Positions 47,234 through 60,834 of a DNA stretch of 64,000 bases are shown here, piece by piece. Within the stretch, counting starts at the first letter, position 1, and each line of letters begins with the position of its first letter. The notes under the pieces were generated by a model that searched no databases, was not told where the DNA came from, and was given only the letters and a program-made list of their open reading frames with translations. The position numbers and the translations under genes were made by a program. The stretch is from Taeniopygia guttata (lineage: Eukaryota; Chordata; Aves; Passeriformes; Estrildidae): NCBI RefSeq assembly GCF_048771995.1, contig NC_133030.1, positions 58,374,001 to 58,438,000 on the forward strand. The letters are read 5' to 3'.

Positions 47234-50200
47234 CGTCCCTCCGGCGTTGCCGTGTCAAAGCGGTGCCTTCAAGGAACGGGATCCGCTCATCCCCTCCGGA
47301 GCATCCCCTCGCGGTCCTTACCCTGTCTCCCGGCACTTCTTACATCGCAGTCGCTACTGCCAATTCGAACCTTCTTCTCTTTTATGAGACAATAAATTGT
47401 CATCCTCTCCGCTCATTTTTTTTTTTTTCTTGTTCTTTAGTTTTGTAATAATTAGGACTTGCAACTATTTCTATTCAGGGGGTTCCAAGTTTTTTGCAAT
47501 TCTTTAAAGTCTGGCACTTTTAACTCTGTGGCGAAGGTGCTGGGTAAGCGGTGAGGGAGTGACTGTGGTGGGGATGATGGCAATCCAGTGGCTGAGTAAA
47601 CGGGTAAAGAACTGTCTGCAGTTGCTCATTTACTGCTCCTCTGTTAGGTGAATATTTGCAGGGCTAGCTCAGGACTGTTTTTCCTTGCTGCCGGAGTTAA
47701 TTCCACCCTGTCTAGTGCAAAGCACTGATCAAGAGCTCTGTACACAGCTCCATTAAAGTTACGATGTGTTTGCAGCCCACTGTCTCTTTGGGTGTGCTGG
47801 TGTAGATGCTGCTTTAGGCAAGACCTTTGATAGTTACGTTCATTTTTTAATGTAGTTTTTGCACTGGTCAGAGCTACTGAGACATAGAAGTGTTTGCATA
47901 AATGTAGGAGAGCTCAGCTTTGGGTTTTGCTAAAAGATAACTCCTTGGTCAGCCCAAGTTTAGGGCGATGCTGCCATGGGGAAGCACTGCTGTGCCAGTG
48001 TACACCTGGAGACAGGAGGGGGAAAGGTGAGCAGAGCACTGAGAAGAGTTACTACATTTAGTATTAATCAAGACACCAATGGGTTGTGAAATGATGCGGA
48101 AAAATGTTCCTTTCCACCTTTCCATATTGCACAGGGCTGGGTGTACCTCCCAGCCACACCAGTGTGGTCTGGTGTGCTGGCTTGGAGTGGATTTTGATGG
48201 CAGGTAGTGAACTGGGGGTTCATGGATTTTCCTCATGAGCAGGAGTGGGATGTGGAGTTGGAATTTGTTTTAAAATGTTGTATGTTAAAATGCCAGCTTT
48301 GTATTAAGCTGTTTTTGGGGGGCTTCCTCTGTCAGTTCTGTTGGACTCCCTGTCAAGCCCTGTAGCTGCCCGATCTCCAAGAACTGCCTTCCCACAGTAG
48401 TGTATTTATTTCCCAGAATATTAAATGCAGGTTTAATTAATAGGCATTTATATAGCACTTTCCCTCTGACAATTTCAAAGTGTTGAGTGGAATTTAATTA
48501 CACTTCACGGCTCCTTGTGGAAGAGGATGTACAGAGGCTTTCTCAACCTGTTCATCAAATTGTGGCGTAAATGGGGGCTTGGGGCATCACAGCTGATTTC
48601 CCTAGGTCATGCAGCATGTTGGTGGCAGGGCTGGGAGCATGGTTTGGGAATGCCATGGTTTTGTATTGTGCTCTAATTAAATCACACATCCTCCCTGTGA
48701 AAGCTCAGTAAAGCTTTGAGACATCAAAAATTGGAAAAGCTGAGAAGGCTTTTGAACATTATATTTTAAAAGCATGTATCCCCACCAGTTTTTAACCTAG
48801 TCTAATTTAGAGCATAAATCATGCTGATCTGGTCATTCATTCTGCTTTTTCTCTGCCACTGATGATGTCTAAGCATGGTGCTACCTAGAGAGGTAAATCT
48901 TCTCTGTTGGACACGAAGAGGAAAGTAGATTGGGAATTTGTATTTAACTCATGTAAGTTGTCAGTGTTGTGAGCTGAAACATGATTTAGTTCTTATTTTC
49001 GTCATCCAGGACATAGCCTTATTTATCCTTTATAGAAATAAGAATTTTTATTGGATTCAGTACTGTTTAATCCAAACTTAATAGTATACAGTGGAGCAAA
49101 TCTGGTTCAGGTATCTCCTGCCAGTGCTCGGAAGAAGACAAGGATTTGGTCTGCTGGCTGTATGCTGGGTTTGTTTTTAGACTTGGATTCACCAAGTTCC
49201 AAGGGGTTTTTCACTGACAATTTGAGGGATGGGATGAAGGAAAGACTGATGATTGCTTTTAAAAATACGTCTTCAGCATTCCCCCCAAAAAAGCCTTTCT
49301 GTCACCATTACTGGTTCAGGAACCTTCTCCTTCGAGATTTGTCACATTTATGCAATCCCATTGCACTTCTTGATCATAAATCTTTTCTTAACAACCCAGA
49401 GAAGGTTTGTAGGTATGGGTAATAACTTCTATTAGGCTACGGGTACTGCTGGAAAAAATCAGGCAGGTATTTCAGCAGATAGGCTCTTCTTCAGGTGAAA
49501 TAGAAAAATGGCTTCAAAATGAAGTGTTGATGGAGACAAATTACTCAGAGTTACCAGAGATGGATCCTAATAACAAAATTTTTAGACATATTTGTAATAA
49601 TTTTAAAATGTGGAAAGTCAGGACTAGGAGCGGGTGTAGTAGGAACACAGCGTGCAGGCTTGGTGTGGTGTCTACCCTGGTGTTGAAAGAAATCATATAT
49701 TGAATTTTTAGCATTATTTGGGCACTTTTGTTTAGGAATATCATGAACCCTTCCTTTTTGCCTCATCTTTGGCTGCTCATTAGGTTGAAATTGTGGGAGA
49801 AGCACTCAGAGGATGCAGCCAAGAGCAAAGCACCAAGGAGCCGAGCAGAAAGGAACGGGGTGGCTGAGACCAGGGTGGCCATGAAATGGTGTGACCATGG
49901 CTCCTTGCCCTCTGTGTTGGAGAGTGGGAGAGCTGGGCTGCCCTGCTGGATGCCCCTCTCCCTGCCAGGGTGTTTGGGAAGGATGGAGCTGCTGTCAGAG
50001 CGATGGAGAGGTCCCACAGTGTCACCTTGCCTGGGGGACAAATGTCTCCTTTAGACAACTTTACACCTAGTGGTTTTTGGTCAGCGTTGAAGGTCAGTGT
50101 TTGGGCAGCATCACAGGCTGCAGGTCCTTCCCAAAGCATGGGGGGTGCATGGCAGCCTCTGCTTTGCAGGGTCTGTGCCCTCACCACAGCTGAGCTCCAC

Positions 50201-52101
50201 TTAAGGAGAGCCAAAGCCCATGGGGAGAGCGAGGTCTGTCCTTAGGGCTGCTGTGCCTGGTGAAGGGGACAAGCAGACCTGTCTTCAGGGTAATCTCAAT
50301 GCACTCTCTGCAATATATTTTTTTCTCCTTCTTCTTTTAAAGCACAGTGAAAATACATTGAGGCTTATCTGAGGCTCACAAAGGTTGATCTGATCTCGCT
50401 ACAGCCTTGGCTGTGCCCTAGATCTTAAGAGCACCAGGTGTTTTGCTGAGCTGAAAGGTGTTTTGTGAGAGGACTGAGCTAAATCACATTAAGGTGACTG
50501 CCTTTTACTGCCATTAGTCTTTGGGATGTTTAATAAGGACCATCCTAAGGGCAATGTTCTCTCCCAAGATGTTCTCAGCAGGCTGTGCCCGTTATTACTG
50601 ATATTGTTGTTCACTTCAGTGCATTCAGAGCTCTTACTGATACTGACCTGTGCTCAGCAGGTCAGCACTGTGGAAGTAAAGAGGGTACAGAATTGGGCAA
50701 GTCTCTAGATCAGGGCTGGGATTTATGGACCTGTCCCATGGGCAAAGTCATCCAGCGAGTTGAGCCATGCAAATTTTTTCTTGCCTTCACAAATTCTTTC
50801 AGCAGAAAAATTAAGTAGATGGTAATGGCCATAATTTGCTTTTATGGCAGAGCATGAATTTTTGGAAAGGGTGACTCTAGGACTTGGCAGCAATCCACAA
50901 TAAAGACTGATAACAGTTTGGAAGAGGGGATGAATTTAGTGAAAAACTATATATAATCTTATCTATATGATAAGAGTCATCATTATTGGATATTGTTTCT
51001 GTTGCAATAACTCTTAGAAGCTTCCTCATGAAGGCGGGTCTTTCACAAAAGCATGCTGACACTGGGATGAAATCTTGGCTCCCTAAGGCTTCCTTGGGAA
51101 TTTCAGCATGAGTTTTAATGAAGCTAGCATTTTATTCCTGGCCTTTTTCAGTGTTATGCTATATTCCTAAAAAGCAATTCCTTCACACAGACCTTGATGC
51201 CCTGCTGGGTCCCTGTGACTGGTGGGTGAAAGGATCAGGCATTTTCATAGGTGATTTTTGTCAAGGTGGGTTACCTGGAAAGGAAGGGGAAACAAGTGTC
51301 ACATACGTAGCAATAAGACACCTTTTAAATTTTTATTCCACTGGTATTACAGATAAAATAAGTGTCTCTTCTCTCTTCTGCTCTTACTAGCTGTGTAGGG
51401 TTCCTGTCTTCCAGGCAGGGATGTGGGATGTGATGCATGTGGGCTTCTCTTCCCTACATTAAAACAAGCTGCGTTTTCATCTGGCACCGATTAAATTGCA
51501 CATGCTGCACAGAGAAAGTTCTTTAAAGCAAAGTACTTCGAGTTTAGTGGATGTCTATCACTTGGGATCCTCTGAGAAAAATGCAGAGCTCAGCAATTCC
51601 CTAAATCCCTGCATAAAAGCAGGATGCACCATGGGGTGAAAGTTTCCATCCTCCAGTTCAGCTCAGAAGTTAAAGAAGGGATTACCAAGGTGTTCATGTC
51701 ATTGGGGTTTTATTTGGCATTCGAAGGCACAGGATTCCTCCTGCAGGTTCTGTGACTGCAGGGCACTCGCTGGCACGTAAATCAATGCAAAGTGGATTTT
51801 TACACTGACAAGCATTGCTAGATGGCATGTGTGAGGGGTTTACAATTGCAGACACCCTGTTTTCCTTGCTTTTCAAGTGGGCTCGCTGAGTGCAGACAGA
51901 TTAAGCATCTCTGACTGCTGCTGAAACTGGGGAGCTCTGCATAGTCTGAAGTGTTTATTTTTACTTTAAAACATAGTTATGGAAGCTCTGTGCCATTTTC
52001 TTAATTTAGAAAATTAAAGAATGCCATGTTGTTAGCAAAAGGAAAAGCTGGATTTCCTTGAGATATGATCAGCTGATTTGTGGTCTCGCTTCTAATTGTG
52101 G

Positions 52102-52600
52102 CCCTTCCCTTCCCTTCCCTTCCCTTCCCTTCCCTTCCCTTCCCTTCCCTTCCCTTCCCTTCCCTTCCCTTCCCTTCCCTTCCCTTCCCTTCCCTTCCCT
52201 TCCCTTCCCTTCCCTTCCCTTCCCTTCCCTTCCCTTCCCTTCCCTTCCCTTCCCTTCCCTTCCCTTCCCTTCCCTTCCCTTCCCTTCCCTTCCCTTCCCT
52301 TCCCTTCCCTTCCCTTCCCTTCCCTTCCCTTCCCTTCCCTTCCCTTCCCTTCCCTTCCCTTCCCTTCCCTTCCCTTCCCTTCCCTTCCCTTCCCTTCCCT
52401 TCCCTTCCCTTCCCTTCCCTTCCCTTCCCTTCCCTTCCCTTCCCTTCCCTTCCCTTCCCTTCCCTTCCCTTCCCTTCCCTTCCCTTCCCTTCCCTTCCCT
52501 TCCCTTCCCTTCCCTTCCCTTCCCTTCCCTTCCCTTCCCTTCCCTTCCCTTCCCTTCCCTTCCCTTCCCTTCCCTTCCCTTCCCTTCCCTTCCCTTCCCT
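52102..52600. repeat. CCCTT (AAGGG) pentanucleotide array, about 100 perfect copies
   Basis: A 499 bp uninterrupted array of CCCTT on the plus strand, AAGGG on the minus strand, inside KCNH5 intron 1. I found no variant unit. It is homopyrimidine/homopurine, with GGG triplets every five bases on the minus strand. Such DNA can form triplex or G-quadruplex structures. The open frames of 170-228 codons across it (PFPSL repeats, and GREGK repeats in reverse) are artefacts of a repeat without stop codons. The true length may differ between alleles. Confidence 0.99.
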
Positions 52601-53758
52601 CTTCCTAATTTTTTTTTTTTTGTAATTTTTTCCAATTTTTTTGTTTATTTTTCTTTCTCATCTTCCGTTCTGTGCTTGGTGGGCTGGGTTGTTACTGGGG
52701 GAGGTTTCCATCCTCCCTTTTGGGGGAACTTTGAGCGCTACTGAGCCACAAGAGGTCACTGCAAGAGCTGCTGCATTCCCAGGTTAATGTTGAAACCTAA
52801 GAGAAGAAAAAAAAATTAAATTGATTAGTTTTTTTTTGTTTTGAGGAAACATTCAGGTTTTCTTCTTGCAGTTGGAAGGAGTATGCAGCCAAAGGATAAT
52901 GTCAGGAAGTGGAAATACATTTAATTAGCCTGTTTTATGGGGCAGTGTCTGGTGGTGAACTGGGATTTTAAGTTATTCTCTTGCAGAGCTGAAGGAAATA
53001 GGATTTTCTGATTTGATAACATTAAATAATAGAAGATTTTGGAGTTGGCACTCTAATAAACTGCTTTTCAGATTTAAAAAAAAAAAAAAAAAAGCTTGTT
53101 TAATCATCACACTCAGGGGACTGGCTATTGTTTGTAACTGCTGAGCTGGGTACCCCAGGTGGCCAGGGCCTGACTCCCCACCTGGGAGGGGTTCTGGGAT
53201 CAGTCCTGCTGGAAGCTTTGCTCCAGCCACTGGCACAGAGAGGAGAGCACAGGACAGGGTGCAGCTGATTTTTGCCCAAACAGGATTTTTTGAGAAGCAG
53301 CCAAGGCTCAGTGTTTGCAAGAGGAGTCCCGTTGTTGAAATCCTATTGCCACAATTTTCTCCTCTGGGGATGTGAAGGCAGCACTCTCATTTGTATAAAG
53401 CTGGAAGTCTGAATTCTGCTCCTCCCTGAGGCTGCCTCTGTGCCTTGAGTGAGAGTTACAGCGTGCTCCAGTTTGAATTTAGTCTCAGTACATCTGTGTT
53501 GTGTTCTGCATAATTTTAATAGAGAGCAGATTCAGCAGTGGCATTTAGATGATAACTGGGATAGGTGAGGGTTAGTTTAATTCTAGGATAAATGGATGTG
53601 TGGGGAGAAACTATGATCAGAATTGTTGGAAATGTCATTTTTCAGGTAATTCATAGAGATGCTGTCATGTCCTATTGCCTCAGAGCTCTTCCTGGGGTCA
53701 GTGATGTGCCACAGTAAAGGCAGGGGCTGTTTGTGGGCTCTACATTCCAAATGATTGC

Positions 53759-53817
53759 AGTTAATTTTCTTAGTTTCGAGAATTTTCTTAGGTTTTTTAG
53801 TTAATTTTCTTAGTTTC
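53759..53817. repeat. 19 bp direct repeat x2, period 40
   Basis: AGTTAATTTTCTTAGTTTC occurs at 53759-53777 and 53799-53817, and a related AATTTTCTTAG lies between them. It is a small local duplication in intron 1. Confidence 0.9.
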
Positions 53818-55466
53818 AGGCAGGCTCCAATTTTTCTTCTTGAGCTCACTTGCTAAATTGCTGAAAGCTGCTGTGTTCCCAGCTGAGTGGCTTACATGTG
53901 GATTTAATATTTCAGCCAGCGCTGGGTTATTCATCTTCTGTTTTATTTGAGGAGCACGTTTTTGAGGCAGGAAGTGGATAATTTCAGCATAGTGTGATGA
54001 CACCTTGCTCTGGGTTTAGCTGCATCTTCATAATATGAGTATTAAATAAAGACAGCACTGGCACAGAAAGGTGACGTAAAGAGTCAGTCCTTTGAGAGTT
54101 TTTCTTTTTTTTTTCAGGCAAGCAACACTTAATGTACTGGTTAAATTGGATGACACTGATGTTTTGCATGCTTTAAAGACACTGGGGAAATTATAGCTTT
54201 GTTAGAAAACAGCACTGTGGTTTTACAGACAGGAGGACAAAGTGCTGGTGGAGGTTGTGCTTCAAGAACTGAGGTTTGTCTGCAGCCAGCCCCAGAGCTG
54301 GAGGGATACTGGTGCCTGTTGAGGCAGATTTCAGAGGGCTGTGCCCTCCAAGATGATTTAGGATCTTCCATGGGGACACAGCACATCTTGAGCACATGGT
54401 TGGAGTCACCACAGACAACACCAGGTATTGTCAGGGCCAGGACTTGTTTAGGAAATATAAGAAAATAGAAAAAGAGAATGTCTTTAGTACACCCACAGAG
54501 GAGCACCACCAGTTTTCCAAGATGCTCTAAACAAGTCTGTAGGAATATGCTGACCCTGTGTAGTTTTGAGGAGGATCAACTCACAGCAGTTGAAGTAGTT
54601 TGGGGCTTTTACATTAGCGAAAAAAAGGCAAATTCCAGATATTTCCCAGCCCCCAAGAGCTCTGAGCTGCCTTTGCTGTGCAGTGGAAGGGTGGTAGTTC
54701 TGAAGGACAGCTCTGTGTAAAGTTGATAGAGGTAGGAATTTGTTCTAGATGGAAACTCTGCTTCTTTTTGTTATTATAATCATTATTGTTGTTTGTGTTC
54801 TGCTACTGCTTATTTTCTTTAGAACATCTTTTCAGTGGTGACCTTTCTAAAAAAGGTCAGTTGCCAATTTCCTTGAGAAGAAAGGGAATTCTCAAAAATG
54901 GTGATTTAAACAATTTTGGTTGCAAGTGGTACCCAAGCATTCTTGAGAAAAGATGATTATAGACAACGTTTCTCACTTGGTTAAGCATATCTCCTGGAAT
55001 GATTTAGCTGTTCTTGCTCTCCTGTCATTACATAACATGAATTTTACACTGCTTTAGGCATTTTGTTAGTTAAAAAAATTGCTCGCGCACTGTGGTCTTT
55101 TTATTTTGTTTTAATAACAAACACAAGGCTCAGCACCGTGTTGAGTGCTAGCTACTGCAAGATAGAGTAAGATTAAAAGCTTGCTGCTCTACAGCATAGG
55201 CTGCCTTTATACAAAAGAGCCTTTTTTACAAAATAAAAGCATGGCAACAGCAAATACAGTGCCTTTTAAAAAATTGTTTTCCTCAATTGAGTTTTCCAAC
55301 CTGAAGCTTTGCTGACTGTATGCCTCTAATACCCTGTTGCCTTGCCATCAGCATTAAACCTTGCAAATGGGAGAGTTATGCTAGTTAATAAAAAGCCTGC
55401 TGCCTTCCTGGGAGGAATCTGGCAACTCTGAGCCAGATGAGTCTGCTGGCAGACCCTGCTTTCCTT

Positions 55467-55505
<39 letters not shown>
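55467..55505. repeat. CAGA tetranucleotide microsatellite
   Basis: About ten units of ACAG in perfect tandem. It is a candidate polymorphic marker in KCNH5 intron 1. Confidence 0.97.
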
Positions 55506-56129
55506 CTGGGGTTTACAGGTGTCCAGTCAAGGAACATGCACAGCCCACAGAGTTCTGATCTGGGCTACAGTGCATCACAAAGGGGAATGGGTGGAGAAGA
55601 TGGTTGGTGGAGGCAATGACATCAAGACAAGCTTATAAATAATAAAAACTGACCTTTCATCTGTGAGGGAATGGGAAGTGAACATGCACTTTCAATGCAT
55701 CAGAGAAATCCAGGAAGGATGAACACGTCACCAGAGATTTTGGGGTAATCATTGTGTGAATTTTGAAATTAGCTGCATGTAAGTGTTTTCAGAGTATGAG
55801 ATACCACCCCATGGTCATCTGGATCCCAGTTTCCTGGAGTTTCACCACGTGCTGGCTCAGACCAGAGTCTGTCAGAATTTCTGTCCTGCTTTCAGCAGTG
55901 ACAAGTGTCTCGCTGACCAGTGGGGAATTCCCCAGCTTGTGTAGAAAAATACTTGTGGGATTGGGAGCTTCAGAGAGAGAGATTTTCCTTCCTGGACCAC
56001 AGCAGGGATGTTGCACAAGTTTTGGTTTACAGCACCTTACAGCTGATGTCAGCTGTATTTATGCCCTGCCATTCATAACTTTGGCTGTCCTTGGCAATCC
56101 CTGTTGTGATCTTGCCGTGAAATTGTGAC

Positions 56130-56163
56130 ATAATTAAAGTAAATTCATAATTAAAGTAAATTC
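56130..56163. repeat. 17 bp perfect tandem duplication
   Basis: ATAATTAAAGTAAATTC is repeated head to tail at 56130-56146 and 56147-56163 with no mismatch. Confidence 0.95.
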
Positions 56164-57075
56164 TCCAATAGAACATATTCTTTCAAAAGACTTGCTTGCA
56201 GAATATAGTTCTTGTCTATTGGATCTGAGTGTGGCTATGGAGATCCCAGTGCTGGTGCCATGCTCATCACCCTACCATGTCCAGACCTTTTGTTGGCTCC
56301 TTTTCTTTTTCTTCTGAAGAGACCCCTTTTATCTGTTAAAGACTAGAGCAGGGAAGGAGGGGTTGCCTCTGCCATGAAAGGAGTCTGAACACCTCCATTC
56401 TTGGCTGCCTTGTGGCAACTGGAGATGGAGATAAAATGAGTTTTTTTCCAGCTCTTGTCTCTTATACCTGGTGCCGACAGCCAGCTGGAAATTGGACAGA
56501 GTGGAATTTGCCATAGACTTGTGGAAATCATAATCAAAGACACAAGTGTGATGACCTTTCTTAGCCAGGAAATAATGAATCTGAACTGTGGGAATACAAA
56601 AGTCAGGCACACAGGATTTAGTCAAGAACTGGCTGTGGATCCATCCTCATTGGAGGGAACTGCAGAAATGGACTTTCAATGAATAGTTAGTGGTGATAAC
56701 ATGACTTTATAAAATTATGGTCAAAACCAGACAGGTTATCTCAAAACGTCCTGTCATTCAGTACACAGTTTGGATTGTTACAGCTGGGTATGGACTGGCT
56801 CATGTAGAATTAAATCTGCATGGAGTTATGATTTGTAACTGTAGAAATAGGGAAGAATTAATTGTGTCTTGATTGAACAAAATAATGACTCTTGATAAAA
56901 TATAAGGTAGATTAAATACAGAGGGTTCTGTGAATACTGAGATTTGGGTACCTAAGAAAACCGAAGGGTCAGACACTGCCCTGTTCTTCCTTCAATTTTA
57001 TCAAGTTGCTCATTGAGCAGCACCATTAATGAAACATGGATTTCTGCACTTGGATTTATTGGTCTCTAACAAGAG

Positions 57076-57080
<5 letters not shown>

Positions 57081-57110
<30 letters not shown>
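57081..57110. repeat. CA dinucleotide microsatellite, 15 units
   Basis: A perfect CA(15) tract, starting just after AAGAGGCAAA. Immediately downstream begins a CR1 3' fragment. Confidence 0.97.
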
Positions 57111-57113
<3 letters not shown>

Positions 57114-57129
57114 ATATTGGTATTTGGGC

Positions 57130-57216
57130 CTGGCAGTGCTGAATTTGCAGTGCTGTATTTGCAGTTGGGCTCAATAATCTTGGAGATCTTTTCCAGTCTA
57201 AAAGATTCTATGATTC
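57130..57216 (+). mobile_element. CR1 LINE 3' terminal fragment
   Basis: GGGCTCAATAATCTTGGAGA followed by TCTTTTCCAGTCTAAAAGAT and TCTATGATTC is a diverged CR1 3' terminus in forward orientation, about 90 bp long. Confidence 0.8.
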
Positions 57217-59792
57217 ATATTCCTGTGCTGAGCATGGATGAATGAGATTTGCTTGCTTAGGAGACAAGGGTAAAAAAAAAGTCAGTTAAGTACAGGAAAA
57301 TTCAAGGGCACCAAAGAAAACCCCTCCTAATATCTGGTCAAGTTTCTAATATGAATACTATAGATCTAATCTAACCCTAAAAAATAAAAATACTAATATC
57401 TACCAAAATGTTTCTAGTGTCTTTTTTACCTCAAATGTTATGGGATTTAAAAGAAAAACAAACCCACAACAATTTGTCAATAGCTTGGCTTTGTTTTGTC
57501 CCCTCCCAAGTTTCTTGAGAATTTGATCAGTTTGGTGAATGCCTTATCAAATATTTTGAGACCCTCAGGTGCAAAGAAGTATAAAATCCATAGAAGACAA
57601 GCATCAAGTGATATTTATTGACTGCACCACGTGTCTTCTGCTGTGTGCCCTGTGTCCTGAAGCAGTGACGTGGTGGGAATCCACAACTGAGTCCCTGTCT
57701 GTGGCTGGGGAGGCTTTGCAGGAGGTTGTTTGCTTTTGGCCTGTGGCCCTCTGGAGAGCTCAGGGATGTGCAGAGCATCCCTGAGAGCATCATCATCATC
57801 ATCAGGCTGTGCCCTTTGTGTCCGGGTGTGTGAGCAGAATTTTGGCCACAGATGGTTCTATAGAGACCAATCTTTCCAAATTTAACTTGCCACCTCGGGT
57901 TGTTTCCCTGTGGGATGGGAAATTCAGAATTGCTGATGCTCCCAGCATCTCCAGCTTCTGGAGTGTGGTGGTGATGGGGTGACAGCCATGAGGAGAGCCT
58001 GGGTTTGGGGGGTTGGGGGTGTCTCCCCTTTTCCAAACTGGAGGTGCTGCCTCATGACAGAAGGGAAAAAAACCTTGCAACAGTGTTAAAGTGCTAAGAT
58101 AAAAAGCAGCTCTTTAATGAAAGCTGGAAAATATGGTGCACAAGTATGGCTCTGTGCACATGTGAAAGAAGACTTTCACAATTTCTGTAAGGTTTATTAA
58201 TTAATATATCTGGCCAGTACATCCAATAGGAAATCAGTTACCCCAGTAAGCCACCCTTGGGTCAGCCCTTTGCAGTTGCTCCCGGGGCTCCTTTGCTCTG
58301 TTTTCTTGCTCTATCTGTTAAGTTCTGGTGGAAAACAAATGTTCTTATGAGAAATTATTTCCTTAAGTATAGTATTAAACAGAATTTCAAGAATGTGTTA
58401 GAAAAGGGTTAGTGTATTATGAGAAAGGACAGGAAAAGTATTAGAAAGTGGACACATTAAAAATCTACAAGGCTTCAGATATATGAAAATATATAAAAAG
58501 CTAAAAAAAATCTTTAGGCATCATGGAGATGCTGGTGTGGAGGGAATGCCAGTACAGTGGGATGAGCTCCAGCAAAACCTTTGTTCCCAGGGGTTTGAGC
58601 TGCTGGAATCCAGGGATATTTTATATAATGCTCGGGCTTTATTCAGTTTCTCCTGTTGTTTGTAGCAAGGGCATCTTCCTGTGGGCAGGAAAGCAAATTT
58701 TAAAGGTTGACATTTAGGCTTAAAGAATATTTGTGATAGATCCAAATAAATGCCTTGAGTGTAAAAGTGTTAGATTTCACAACATCTAAACTTTTATGTC
58801 TCCCACTGGTTGGCTTTTAAATATTTTAAAATCTGCTTTTCTGTAGAAAATCCAGTAATCTCCAGATTCATTTTTTTTCAAAATTCATGCTTATAAAGAA
58901 AAAAGATAGAAATGCTTTTTTTTTAGTACATGTTCCATATTCAATAGAATAATATTTGCAGAATGTACAATCCAGTCACAGTTATAAACACTCTGAGTAG
59001 GGCATGTGTAGCTCAGTGTCAGTTTTATGTTAAAATCAGTATGCACACCTGAGTAAATGTCTTTTGTTGTCATAACCATTCTTTGGCTGTTATGAGGAAA
59101 ATTTGTAAAAATATCCTTTTTTCCCCCCTATAAGAACTGCTGAAAGGAGCATTTCCTGTAATTTTTATGCAGCAATGATTGTCAATAGTTATATTTTAAT
59201 AGCTTTCTAGCACCAGTGAATGGGACCATATAGTTCCATAGCCGTAGTCGAAATTGAAAACTAACAGTAAAAATAAAGAAAACATTGAAGATTACCATGG
59301 ACTGCAATTTTAAAACATCTGCTTTCCCCAGTGTCACCTGGCACTCTGTCCCTCATCCCAGGGATGCTGGCTGTGTCCTGCAAAACATTCAGACTTGCCA
59401 GGAAGAAAAAATTCCTTCTCTCAAGCAAAAGAGTCATTATCAGCTTTAGGCACCCATATAATTCCACATTTAAAACTCAGCTTGCACGTCAATTTAGTGT
59501 TGCATTCAAGATATCTATAAAATTAAAAAAAAAAACAAAAAACCCATGCTATCTTGCCTAGATGTTGTGAATAAAGGAATGCTTTCTAAATTGTTAAAGC
59601 ATTGAGGCTTATATTGGTGTTTTGTGGTGTAGGAAGTTACTTGCATTACCAGGAGTTTACTGTGTGACCACAAATTCTTTTAGATGACTATTTGGATTTC
59701 CCTCTGAAACGTCAAGGTGGAAATTACTGTCACAAATTAACTCTGCATCTGCTGTGTATCACAAGGAGGATTTAATTTTATTTTGCCACTGA

Positions 59793-60065
<273 letters not shown>

Positions 60066-60684
60066 TGATGTTGAAGTCTTAAAACAGGCTTCAAATGAAA
60101 TTTATACAGAACTTATACAACTCATACAGAACATGGTAAAGCACCTTGAAATTTATCCTGGCTAGTGTTGGTGAGCATATACTCTAGCTAATGATAAAGA
60201 GAGTGGGGTTTTAGGTAATATAGTTCAAAGGCACTTTTGCTAGATTGTTCTGAATTCTGCTGTTACATGCCAGGAGGCAGTGGGCTCTTCTGTAGCCCAC
60301 GCTGGCCCCTATTATTAAGCATACACAGAGCTCAGTAATGCACAAAGTGCATCTTTATTCCCAAGAAAGTGATTAGGCTGCTGATATATTTACTCTAAGC
60401 ATTGCAGCTTTATGGCTTTTTTCTTTTATTGGTGGTCGTTCAGGAGCGAGCAGCTGTGATTTGTGGCTGGATGTGCATTTGAGCTGTGCCTGCTGCATCC
60501 TTTAGAAAGAGATGCTTTTGGGGGAGGACTGGCTCCCTGATGTGTGTGAGTGTGTGTGTGGGCAAAGCAAACGAGGGACAGGGGCAAGAAGGGAGGGCTG
60601 AGGTAAAAGTTTGCGTAGGTTTTCCCTTTCTGCCTTCAGGGAGTGACAAATTCCAGGCACTGGGGACAGAGGATGGAATATCTG

Positions 60685-60834
60685 GAAATGTTCAAAGCCA
60701 GGCTGGACAGAATTTGGAGCAATCTGGTCTGGTGGACGGTGTCCCTGCCCATGTCAGGGGGTTTGGATCTTTAAGGTCCCTTTCAACCCAAGCCATTCAT
60801 TGACTCTGTGATGATTCTGTGATTCTGTGATCTA
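60685..60834 (+). mobile_element. CR1 LINE 3' fragment with multi-copy tail
   Basis: GGAAATGTTCAAAGCCAGGC, then CTGGTCTGGTGGACGGTGTC and CCTGCCCATGTCAGGGGGTT. It ends TTTCAACCCAAGCCATTCAT and a TGATTCTG tail repeated two to three times at about 60803-60831. The tail is the octamer microsatellite typical of CR1 termini. Confidence 0.95.

Larger units (their letters stand above)
46270..47340 (+). promoter_or_regulatory. KCNH5: CpG island and KCNH5 promoter region
   Basis: The only strongly CpG-dense, GC-rich segment in the window, densest at about 46690-47200 and spanning the KCNH5 start codon. GC-box-like GGGGCGGG sequences lie at 46855-46862 and around 46876-46884. CGCGCAGGCGCA at 46863-46874 differs by one base from the NRF1 consensus. 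No TATA box is apparent. This fits a TATA-less neuronal-gene CpG promoter. The exact start site cannot be seen. Long open frames here on both strands (up to 350 codons) result from the scarcity of AT-rich stop codons and are not supported as genes. Confidence 0.8.

Noticed and set aside
47350..47385. tRNA-like B box (GGTTCGAATT) on the minus strand
   Set aside because: The bases flanking the loop do not pair into a T-stem and no A box or acceptor stem is present.
46396..47448. 350-codon plus-strand frame and 213-codon minus-strand frame in the CpG island
   Set aside because: Length is explained by GC-rich DNA lacking stop codons. The frames conflict with each other and with KCNH5 exon 1, and show only low-complexity Pro/Arg/Ala runs.
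52058..52744. Pro/Phe/Ser/Leu repeat proteins and a Gly/Arg/Glu/Lys repeat protein at 52 kb
   Set aside because: They are translations of the CCCTT array, which lacks stop codons in all frames.
57527..58036. 169-codon minus-strand frame with Met and His runs
   Set aside because: The runs come from a short ATC repeat near 57788-57803. It lies inside KCNH5 intron 1 without other support.
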